In this document: piece after piece, positions 13,911 through 20,383 of the stretch
Layout: each line of letters opens with the position of its first letter
Numbering within the stretch: the stretch's first letter is position 1
Source of the DNA: an uncultured Actinomycetes bacterium
GTDB taxonomy: Bacteria > Actinomycetota > Actinomycetes > Nanopelagicales > Nanopelagicaceae
Length of the DNA: 20,383 bases
Assembly: GCA_903827345.1 (NCBI GenBank)
Contig: CAIKID010000250.1
Span: forward strand, 1-20,383
Reading direction: 5' to 3'
The notes under the pieces: generated by a model
The model's database searches: none
Told to the model about the DNA's origin: nothing
The model's input: the letters and a program-made list of their open reading frames with translations, nothing else
Translations under genes and position numbers: made by a program

Positions 13911-14742
13911 CTCGACGCGCATTTGCTCGCGCCTCAAGTTTTTCGAACTCCACGGGGTCAGTATGGAACTCTGCTAATTGATTGAGTTTTCCATTTCCGT
14001 GATAATCACTTGACCCAGTTTTAACTAGATCATATTGATCAGCAATATTGGAGAGTAAATTGCGGTTTTCTAAGGTGTGATCGCGATGAAACACTTCGAT
14101 TCCGTCGAGTCCAGCTGAAACATAATCTGCAAAGCTGGCGGCAGAGACTACTCGCCCGCGTAACGAAGACATGGCGTGCGCAATCACCGCTACTCCACCA
14201 GCCCGCTTGATCAAACCAATGGCTATCTCTGGAGTCGGAGAGTAATGCGCCACGTAAAATGGCGAATTATTGTGCAGAACTTCTGCGAAGACCTCTTCTC
14301 TGGACTTCATATACCCCTTAGCAATAAGAGCATCGGCTAAGTGTGGACGCCCTAAAGTGGCGCCGTCGGAGAGCTGCGCCTCCACCTCTTCCATAGTTAT
14401 CGCATAATCCGCTGCGTTCAGTCGTGCGATGATCTTGTGCATGCGACTAATGCGGTTATCTCGAGTCTTCGCCATTATCGTCATAAGTTCTACATTGGTG
14501 CGGTCAAAGAGCAGACCTAACATATGAACACTTATTCCATCCAGCGTCTGACATGAAATTTCAGAACCAAGGACTAGCGAAAGTCCTGGGCGAAGATGAT
14601 CTTCTGCTTCATCCCATCCAGCCACTGTGTCATGGTCCGTGAGTGCTATCGTCGTTAAGCCAGCTGCATGGGCTTTGTTAATGAGGACTGTAGGCGTATC
14701 GGTACCATCACTGAAATTGGAATGTGTATGTAGATCAATCAT
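13897..14742 (-). CDS. PHP-domain metal-dependent phosphoesterase (TrpH/YciV-like)
   Basis: Polymerase and histidinol phosphatase (PHP) superfamily hydrolase, about 281 residues. Metal-ligand motifs are DLHTHSNFSDG (His5, His7, Asp12), TDHD (Asp36, His37), GSEIS (Glu61), His73, AVIAHAM and GSSDYHG near the C-terminus. The closest characterised relatives are E. coli YciV (RNase AM) and nucleotide phosphoesterases; the substrate here cannot be told. I chose ATG 14742, where the protein begins directly with the metal motif. This start overlaps the end of the EamA gene by 8 nt, which indicates translational coupling. A TTG at 14781 would add 13 residues lying wholly inside EamA and is less likely. 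It is the last gene of the htrA-mrp group. Confidence 0.9.
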   Translation of the reverse strand: MIDLHTHSNFSDGTDTPTVLINKAHAAGLTTIALTDHDTVAGWDEAEDHLRPGLSLVLGSEISCQTLDGISVHMLGLLFDRTNVELMTIMAKTRDNRISRMHKIIARLNAADYAITMEEVEAQLSDGATLGRPHLADALIAKGYMKSREEVFAEVLHNNSPFYVAHYSPTPEIAIGLIKRAGGVAVIAHAMSSLRGRVVSAASFADYVSAGLDGIEVFHRDHTLENRNLLSNIADQYDLVKTGSSDYHGNGKLNQLAEFHTDPVEFEKLEARANARRVIKR

Positions 14743-15634
14743 CTGCGCTCTTGTTTCGAGATACGAAGATGGCACAACCAATTAACAGCCCGATGATCCC
14801 CGGAATAGTTCCCGCTGATGGCTTCTGATGCAGCCAGAACCATGCGATGATCGCAGCGACTGGAACTTCGAAGAATACGATGAAAGAGACGATGACGGGG
14901 GAAACTCTCTTGAGCGTCATATTGAAAAGTGTGTGGCCCAAAATTTGTGCGCCAAACACTAGACCAACCAAGTAAACCCACTGTAGGGCAGGAAAATGCA
15001 AAAGTTGTGAGCGCGAAACCAGGCTTACAAAGAGGGTTGTAAACGCGCAAGATCCAAAACAAACTGTTGTGTATGTTGACGTCGCTAGAGATTTTTGCAC
15101 GCTAGAACCGATGATTACATAAGCTGCCGCTAGCGCGCTGCAGAGAATTCCACAGAGGTCACCAACAAAGGCACGAGTAGATAAAGAGAAATCAACCCCG
15201 GTGATTAATAGGAGTGAAGCAAAAGCAAGAAACATTCCGCCCAACGATTGCACCGAAATTCGAGATCCGCGAAACATCATGTAAAGAACAGAGAAAATTG
15301 GTTGCATGGCGGCTAGTGCTGTGCCTGCCGCCACAGATGTGAAACGCATAGCGGCAAAGAAGGCTAGAAAATGCGCTGCCAGAAAGACTCCAGCAAGTGC
15401 CGATATCGCTATGAGGCGCCGGTTTCTCCGCTCAAAGAGCTCACCGGATTTGATGGCGAAGGGAGCCATGATGAGCGCGCCGCCGAGATTGCGCCAAAAG
15501 ACGAGTGTTGGAATAGGCATAGAACTTTTAGCAATAAGTGGGCCAGATGAGCCGATTCCCAAAACTCCAGCGATAAGTAAGGGGATATCCCGCCCCTCGG
15601 GTAGCGCCGTATGGTCGTGCGTATTTACTCTCAC
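14735..15634 (-). CDS. EamA-family (drug/metabolite) transporter
   Basis: A 299-residue integral membrane protein with about ten hydrophobic helices arranged as two similar halves, typical of the DMT superfamily (EamA). Features include LLIAGVLGIGSSGPLIAKSS near the start, FAAMRFTSVAAGTALAAMQP in the first repeat and VSPVIVSFIVFFEVPVAAI in the second, followed by a short cytoplasmic tail. The start is a GTG whose GTGA overlaps the stop of the NRAMP-like gene by 4 nt. The substrate is unknown; family members export amino acids and other small metabolites. Overlap with both neighbours ties it to the transporter and PHP genes. Confidence 0.9.
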   Translation of the reverse strand: MRVNTHDHTALPEGRDIPLLIAGVLGIGSSGPLIAKSSMPIPTLVFWRNLGGALIMAPFAIKSGELFERRNRRLIAISALAGVFLAAHFLAFFAAMRFTSVAAGTALAAMQPIFSVLYMMFRGSRISVQSLGGMFLAFASLLLITGVDFSLSTRAFVGDLCGILCSALAAAYVIIGSSVQKSLATSTYTTVCFGSCAFTTLFVSLVSRSQLLHFPALQWVYLVGLVFGAQILGHTLFNMTLKRVSPVIVSFIVFFEVPVAAIIAWFWLHQKPSAGTIPGIIGLLIGCAIFVSRNKSADD

Positions 15635-16881
15635 AAATTAAAGATGAACCAGAATTGAGCTAGCACGCAGACCGCGACGAGAGCAATGATCAGACCGTAA
15701 AGAGTCAAGGAGCGTTTTCCGGCGGTGAATTCGCCCATGAGTTTTTTATCACGCGCAATCCCGAACATGTATGCCAAGAGCGGAAGCAAGAGAATCGCAT
15801 TTAAAACTTGAGAGGAAATCAATATCCAGATCAGGGATATTCCGGGAATCATAATTAACCCACCTGCAACTAGCGTGATAGCAGCGAAGGTAATGTAAAA
15901 AAGCGGTGCCTCTTCGAATTTATCATCGAGAGCTGCAGGTGAACCCGTGAGGTCACCAACTGAATAAGCAGTAGAAAGTGGCAATATAGAGGCGGCTAAT
16001 AGCGCCGCGCCTATGATGCCGATGGCAAAAATATCTTTGGCAAGCGTTCCAGCCAGTGGTTCTAGCGCGCGGGCGGCTTGCGCAGCGTCGGTGATATTTG
16101 TGATGTGTTGGGCATTGAGCGTTGCAGCACAAGTAACAATTACAAAGAATCCTATGATTCCTGTTAAAGCAGAACCCACCCAAACATCGGCGCGCAATAA
16201 CTTAAGGTCGGCCCGGGTCAGGCGTTTATCAACTGCATAGGATTGAATGAAGGCGAGTCCCCATGGGGCCAATGTTGTTCCAAGAGTTGCAGTTGCGATA
16301 TTCACGGCATCTCGAGTAAATGGCATAGATGGAACTACCATGCCGTGAAGTGCAGAACCCCAATGTGGATGCGACATAAATCCAGCGATAATGTAAGAAA
16401 TGAAGACGGCGGATAAGACGAAGAAGACTCGTTCGGCTTTTTTGAAAGTTCCGCGGAGAACCAAGGCTGAAATCAAGAAGCCGGTGAGTGGAACAGTTAC
16501 ATAGCGCGAAATTCCAAAGAGTTGTCCAGCGGCAGCAACACCTGCAAATTCTGCAGTCATCGTTCCGACGTTCGCAAAGATTAAAGCTACGGCGCTAAAA
16601 CTCCCAGCTCGTGCACCATACTTTTGGCGCACCAGTCCTATAAGTCCTTGGCGGGTAACCACGCCAATACGAGCTCCTAAATCTTGAAAGACGATAAGGG
16701 CGAAAGTTGAAACAACCAGAACCCAGAGCATGCGATAGCCATATTTCGCGCCGAGTTGTGAGTAGGTCGTGATTCCAGCGGGATCATCATCTGACAACCC
16801 GGCAATCATCCCAGGGCCCATCACTGCTAAAAAGGCCGCAATTCTCAGCTTGCGGCCACTCGGAATCGTTACATTGCTCAT
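15631..16881 (-). CDS. NRAMP-related divalent metal transporter with altered metal site (possible Mg2+ importer)
   Basis: A 416-residue, roughly eleven-helix NRAMP-family protein, recognised from GPGMIAGLSDDDPAGITTY in helix 1 and ADVWVGSALTGIIGFF later. In canonical MntH/DMT1 proteins helix 1 carries DPGN and helix 6 carries MPHN; here they are DPAG at 33-36 and APWG at 205-208. The helix 6 methionine is therefore alanine and both asparagines are replaced. Published NRAMP work links that methionine to discrimination against Mg2+ and Ca2+, and NRAMP-related Mg2+ transporters are known. Together with the MgtE_N/CBS gene that overlaps it by 4 nt (ATGA), this favours Mg2+ over Mn2+ as substrate. 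Direction and coupling are not visible. Calling it mntH would be misleading. Confidence 0.9.
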   Translation of the reverse strand: MSNVTIPSGRKLRIAAFLAVMGPGMIAGLSDDDPAGITTYSQLGAKYGYRMLWVLVVSTFALIVFQDLGARIGVVTRQGLIGLVRQKYGARAGSFSAVALIFANVGTMTAEFAGVAAAGQLFGISRYVTVPLTGFLISALVLRGTFKKAERVFFVLSAVFISYIIAGFMSHPHWGSALHGMVVPSMPFTRDAVNIATATLGTTLAPWGLAFIQSYAVDKRLTRADLKLLRADVWVGSALTGIIGFFVIVTCAATLNAQHITNITDAAQAARALEPLAGTLAKDIFAIGIIGAALLAASILPLSTAYSVGDLTGSPAALDDKFEEAPLFYITFAAITLVAGGLIMIPGISLIWILISSQVLNAILLLPLLAYMFGIARDKKLMGEFTAGKRSLTLYGLIIALVAVCVLAQFWFIFNL

Positions 16882-18212
16882 GAACGGGTGACTCCGCCTT
16901 GCGTAAAACGATTGCGATTCTGGGAGAGGGCATCCACGAGATCATCGGCAAGAATTCGTCCTATGGGCTTGTTCTTTTCATCAATGACGATAATCGAGGA
17001 GCCGCGATTGTTTGAGAATTCTTCGACAACCTCAGCGATGGGTGTCTCAATTGTTACGGCAGTAGGAAAAGGTTTAGCCATTAAGCCAGAAACGAGACTA
17101 GCCGGAGCAGCGCCGATTAATTCCACCGTTTGAATGTGATCAAGGAGCTTGCCCTTTCCATCAACTACAACGACGCCATCAGAGCTTTCGCGTTCTCTAT
17201 TTTCCACCAATAACCGTAAGGCAGTCGCGACGGTATCCGTACTTTTTACAATTAAAATGTGGGTCGTCATTATGCCGCCGGCCAACTCTTCATCAAACGA
17301 AACCAATTCACGCAACTTCTTAGCAGTTCCAATATCCATGGCACCCAAAATACTTTCGCGGTGCTCTTCTTCAAGATCGCGTAGAACTTCTGCGGATTCA
17401 TCCGGCTCCATATGCGCCAAGAGCTGGGCCGATCGTTCCGCACTCAATCCACGGAGGAAACCTTCGAGTTCATCATCTTCCATCTCTTCGAGTACATCGG
17501 CAGCTAGAGCTGGGTCCAATAACTCAATGAGTGCACCCTGCTCTCTTCCAGCGAGATCTTCGATGAGATCTGCTAAGTCGGCAGGTCGAAGTTGGCTTAA
17601 CGCAGAGCGAGTCGCAGATGTGCGAACCACTCCGGTGGAGTCTGTCAGCGATGCAACCGATGCCCAATCGAGGACGTGGTCGGGGGTTGGCCTACGCGAT
17701 AGTGAACCGGGAAAGAGGCGGCGCAGGAAAGACATAAAGGAGATATCAACGCCTACAACTCGAATCTCTTTATTGAATGGCGCCAGATAAAGATCTGAGG
17801 TACGCACGACTCGCAGCCCATCAACATCGACGATTTGGTGATCCAGAACATCAGCATCTAGCAGCGATTCGCCAGGGCGTCGCGAAAAAGTTTCGAGATT
17901 AATCTTCGCCGAAGAGAGGGTAATAGAACTCGGAGTAAGCACCGATATGCGAGCGCCATTAATAAAGGATTTACTATTTGCAATCTTGACTATTAAACCT
18001 GAAACTGGCGGATAGGTCTCTTCGCCATGTCGGACAACCACATCGACGAGTCGACCGATCTCACGCCCATCGGGACCCACCACCGGGCGACCGATCAATC
18101 CAGCAAGCGATACCAAAGAATCACGAACGCTCTTACGCGTTATTAAGAGATCGCTGCGCCCAACGAGCCGCTTTGCAACGGTATTTATCGAGGCGACAGG
18201 AGGACGTTTCAC
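16878..18212 (-). CDS. Soluble PRC-barrel / MgtE N-domain / CBS-pair protein, likely Mg2+ sensor
   Basis: A 444-residue protein without membrane segments. Residues about 33-105 look like a PRC-barrel (LAGLIGRPVVGPDGREIGRL), about 110-165 a second such segment, about 203-307 the superhelical MgtE_N domain (ADLADLIEDL, DELEGFLRGLSAERSAQLL, AEVLRDLEEE) and about 310-430 a CBS pair, beginning AGGIMTTHILIVKSTDTV as in MgtE. In MgtE channels these cytosolic domains bind Mg2+ and gate the pore; here the channel domain is missing and an NRAMP-like transporter follows with a 4-nt overlap. It probably senses Mg2+ and controls that transporter (inference). The GTG start is chosen by default; the Shine-Dalgarno is weak. 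It lies 35 nt after mrp. Confidence 0.9.
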   Translation of the reverse strand: MKRPPVASINTVAKRLVGRSDLLITRKSVRDSLVSLAGLIGRPVVGPDGREIGRLVDVVVRHGEETYPPVSGLIVKIANSKSFINGARISVLTPSSITLSSAKINLETFSRRPGESLLDADVLDHQIVDVDGLRVVRTSDLYLAPFNKEIRVVGVDISFMSFLRRLFPGSLSRRPTPDHVLDWASVASLTDSTGVVRTSATRSALSQLRPADLADLIEDLAGREQGALIELLDPALAADVLEEMEDDELEGFLRGLSAERSAQLLAHMEPDESAEVLRDLEEEHRESILGAMDIGTAKKLRELVSFDEELAGGIMTTHILIVKSTDTVATALRLLVENRERESSDGVVVVDGKGKLLDHIQTVELIGAAPASLVSGLMAKPFPTAVTIETPIAEVVEEFSNNRGSSIIVIDEKNKPIGRILADDLVDALSQNRNRFTQGGVTRS

Positions 18213-18247
18213 CCCGTCAGTCTAAGGGCTTGCCTCTTCCAGAAGGA

Positions 18248-19375
18248 TTAGGTGTGCAGTGAAAGTGGTACCCCAACCAAGGAGCGGGGGCGAATCATGA
18301 TTGAAGATAAGAGTTCATCAAATGTTTTCTTGATGAGCCCATCATCGGCCCCAAGATAAGCGGGGGTCCCGTGGTCTCCGCCATCACGCAGTTGAATATC
18401 AAAGGGCACCTTAGCTAGAAGCGGAATCTCGGACCCCACTAGGGCGCTCAGGCGTCGTGCAGTTTCGGCCCCGCCACCAGCGCCGAAGATAGCAATCGGC
18501 TCACCGCAGTGCGGGCACGGACTTTCGGACATATTCTCAATAACCCCAAGGATGCGCTGTTTCATTTGAAACGCAATTCTTCCTGCCCGCTCTGCTACCT
18601 CTGCTGCCGCCACTTGGGGAGTTGTCACGACCAGAATTTCAGAGCGCGGAATCAACTGTCCCAATGAGATGGCAATGTCGCCGGTGCCAGGTGGCAGATC
18701 TAGGAGGAGCAGATCAAGCGCGCCCCAATAAGCATCTGTCATGAGCTGTTCGAGAACACGATGGAGCAGTGGCCCACGGTAGGCAATTGGATCTTCGCGA
18801 TTAGGTTTGAACATCTCCATGGAAACAATTTTGACGCCATGATTTTCTACCGGGATAAAGGTCTGATCTAGCGCGGTCGGCCGCTTATCCAAAATTCCCA
18901 TGAGGCGGGGTATCGAATGACCATAGACATCTGCATCCAATATTCCAACGCTCAAGCCGCGGGCTGCAGCTGCCACAGCTAGGTTGGCAGTCACGGAAGA
19001 TTTTCCGACTCCACCTTTGCCAGATGCGATTCCAATTACTCTCGTTAAAGAGTCAGGCTGCGCAAATTGATTAAACTTTTCTCGTCCACCCCGAAGTAAT
19101 TTCTTAACAGCATCACGCTCTTCGTCATTCATAACCCCGAAATTAATTGCTACCGAGATGACTCCCTTGACGGCGCCGACTGCAGCCCCAATATCGGTTT
19201 GCAGTTGATCACGCATTGGGCATCCGACAATTGTTAATTTAATTGTGATAGTGGCAACGCCGTCAGCAAAGAGGACTGATTCCACCATCCCAAGGTCAGG
19301 CAAGGGACGACGAAGTTCAGGGTCATTCACCTGCGATAGCGCTTTGTGGATCTCGGCTACTAACTCTTGAGTCAT
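18248..19375 (-). CDS. mrp: Mrp/NBP35-family Fe-S cluster carrier ATPase
   Basis: Cytosolic P-loop ATPase that binds and delivers [4Fe-4S] clusters to apoproteins. Residues about 1-85 are the MIP18/DUF59 domain (VNDPELRRPLPDLGMV, VGCPMRDQL with a conserved Cys). The deviant Walker A GKGGVGKS is at 119-126, LDADVYGHS at 147-153, DLPPGTGD near 226 and the cluster-binding CPHC at 287-290. The length of 375 is typical for actinobacterial Mrp. It lies 17 nt downstream of htrA and 35 nt upstream of the MgtE_N/CBS gene, matching, from memory, the htrA...mrp neighbourhood of mycobacteria. WhiB, the ferredoxin and other Fe-S proteins here are plausible clients, but nothing in the sequence proves that. 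Confidence 0.95.
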   Translation of the reverse strand: MTQELVAEIHKALSQVNDPELRRPLPDLGMVESVLFADGVATITIKLTIVGCPMRDQLQTDIGAAVGAVKGVISVAINFGVMNDEERDAVKKLLRGGREKFNQFAQPDSLTRVIGIASGKGGVGKSSVTANLAVAAAARGLSVGILDADVYGHSIPRLMGILDKRPTALDQTFIPVENHGVKIVSMEMFKPNREDPIAYRGPLLHRVLEQLMTDAYWGALDLLLLDLPPGTGDIAISLGQLIPRSEILVVTTPQVAAAEVAERAGRIAFQMKQRILGVIENMSESPCPHCGEPIAIFGAGGGAETARRLSALVGSEIPLLAKVPFDIQLRDGGDHGTPAYLGADDGLIKKTFDELLSSIMIRPRSLVGVPLSLHT

Positions 19376-19392
19376 AGGCTCACTCTACGACC

Positions 19393-20383
19393 CTATTTGG
19401 ATGCGACGAGTGTGATCTGGACCGTCTTGGTCACAGAGCCGCGGCGATATTTGAGGGTAACAGTGTCGCCAATAGAATGTGCTCGAATTGCTACGACCAA
19501 ATCATCCGCGACAGAGATGTCGTGACCATCGATAGCAAGGAGGATGTCACCCTTTTGAAGTCCAGCGTTAGCAGCAGGACCACCAGGCAGAATGGCATTT
19601 GCCGTGTTTGCAATCTTGGCGCCAGGACCCGCGAAACTTGTATCGAGTGACATGCCGACTATTGGATAGTGCGAAGTTCCAGTCTTCATGAGTTGCTCGG
19701 CAGTCTTTTTAGCTTGATTGATCGGAATTGAGAATCCTAAGCCGATGGAGCCTGGCTGACCCGCGATTGAACCACCGAGAGAAGCAATAGCAGAGTTAAC
19801 GCCGATGACTGCGCCAGTCGAATCCACTAAAGGTCCACCAGAGTTGCCAGGATTAATGGCGGCATCGGTTTGCAGCGCATCAATAAATGAATTCTCCCCC
19901 GCGGTGTTATCTGAACTCGTCGTAACTGGACGATTCTTCGCGGAGATAATTCCTGTCGTAACAGTTCCTTGTAACCCAAGAGGGGACCCAATAGCGATCA
20001 CGGGATCTCCGACTAGAACGTTGTCGCTATTTCCAAGAACGAGAGCAGGAGCGCCTGTTACATCAATTTTAAGCACAGCAAGATCGTAAGAAGTATCGCG
20101 ACCTACAAGAGTTGCCGTGTACTGCTTATTGTTAGAAAGTTTTACTGTAATCGGAGTCTTCGCGAGGACTGCGGCTTCGACGACATGGTTGTTAGTCATT
20201 ATGTATCCGTCAGATTGAATAAAAAACCCGGTACCCGTATCGGTTCCTGTAGTCGTGCTTGAATCAACTTCCACAACAGATGGGAGGACGCGAGCGGCAA
20301 TACCGGCAACGGAGTTGGGTGCTCGGCTGATAACTGACGTAGATGTGATTAAATGATTTGAATTATCAAAGGCAGCTTTTCCT
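19393..20383 (-). CDS. HtrA/DegP-like serine protease with PDZ domain, 5' end cut by window edge
   Basis: Trypsin-like (S1C) protease for quality control outside the cytoplasm. The visible part is 329 residues; the frame stays open to the window edge, and the GTG at 20274 is an internal codon because the upstream sequence RAPNSVAGIAARVLPSV is typical HtrA. Numbering from that GTG, the triad is His30 (TNNHVV), Asp64 (SYDLAV) and Ser145 (NPGNSGGPL). A C-terminal PDZ domain follows, with GPAANAGLQKGDILLAIDG and a final beta strand. The N-terminal cytoplasmic and membrane-anchor part expected for actinobacterial HtrA lies outside the window. It reads into mrp with 17 nt between, without the tatB gene that often separates them. 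Confidence 0.94.
   Translation of the reverse strand, partial: GKAAFDNSNHLITSTSVISRAPNSVAGIAARVLPSVVEVDSSTTTGTDTGTGFFIQSDGYIMTNNHVVEAAVLAKTPITVKLSNNKQYTATLVGRDTSYDLAVLKIDVTGAPALVLGNSDNVLVGDPVIAIGSPLGLQGTVTTGIISAKNRPVTTSSDNTAGENSFIDALQTDAAINPGNSGGPLVDSTGAVIGVNSAIASLGGSIAGQPGSIGLGFSIPINQAKKTAEQLMKTGTSHYPIVGMSLDTSFAGPGAKIANTANAILPGGPAANAGLQKGDILLAIDGHDISVADDLVVAIRAHSIGDTVTLKYRRGSVTKTVQITLVASK

Noticed and set aside
17149..17790. 213-residue plus-strand frame opposite the MgtE_N/CBS gene
   Set aside because: Ser/Arg-rich low-complexity product antisense to a clearly conserved protein; a shadow of its codon pattern.
18213..18247. Mg2+-sensing (M-box) riboswitch before the MgtE_N/CBS gene
   Set aside because: The gap after mrp is only 35 nt, far too short for an M-box, and it has no such sequence.
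1..20383. Mobile element, CRISPR array, tRNA or defence island
   Set aside because: No transposase, integrase, repeat array or tRNA-like cloverleaf was seen; every sizeable region is covered by conserved housekeeping-type genes.

Overview
This window looks like a chromosomal core region of an actinomycete (Actinomycetota). The evidence is a WhiB-family Fe-S regulator, the mycothiol enzyme MshB, DUF3499, DUF3107 and DUF5719 proteins, a 7Fe-type ferredoxin next to DapC, and the order whiB / glycosyltransferase / DUF5719 / DUF3499 / phosphomannomutase / adenosylhomocysteinase. From memory, that order resembles the whiB2-pmmA-sahH neighbourhood of Mycobacterium and the whiB-manB region of Streptomyces. 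Base composition looks mid-GC by eye and intergenic gaps are very short with many 2-14 nt overlaps. This suggests a compact-genome lineage (for example freshwater Nanopelagicales-like actinobacteria) rather than a high-GC soil actinomycete; that placement is inference. I saw no mobile element, CRISPR array, rRNA or tRNA. No stretch over 300 bases lacks a gene.

Layout. (1) 1-7375, minus strand: a likely operon read whiB -> GT2 glycosyltransferase with a large membrane region -> DUF5719 secreted protein -> DUF3499 -> phosphomannomutase -> adenosylhomocysteinase (cut by the window edge). A good sigma70-like promoter overlaid by a perfect 16-bp palindrome precedes whiB. (2) 7486-9900, minus: ferredoxin fdxA -> succinyldiaminopimelate aminotransferase dapC -> mannose-1-phosphate guanylyltransferase. 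With phosphomannomutase this supplies GDP-mannose for envelope glycans. (3) 9996-11597, plus: cysteinyl-tRNA synthetase with an unusual N-terminal SH3-like extension. (4) 11610-13004, minus: a small anchored acidic-tailed protein and mshB. (5) 13040-13910, plus: a TetR regulator, divergent from mshB across a 35-nt gap holding an imperfect 18-bp palindrome, then DUF3107. (6) 13897-20383, minus: htrA (cut by the edge) -> mrp -> PRC-barrel/MgtE_N/CBS protein -> NRAMP-related transporter -> EamA exporter -> PHP phosphoesterase; the last four genes overlap each other by 4, 4 and 8 nt.

The most interesting signals are: (a) a cytosolic MgtE-like Mg2+ sensor module without a channel, translationally coupled to an NRAMP-fold transporter whose metal-site motifs are changed (DPAG and APWG instead of DPGN and MPHN), suggesting a two-part regulated Mg2+ uptake system; (b) an SH3-like domain, resembling the one on Rv0428c-type acetyltransferases, fused to CysRS; (c) a DapC whose conserved N-terminus is encoded but has only an ATC codon in reach of the Shine-Dalgarno; and (d) short palindromic operators in front of whiB and between mshB and tetR.
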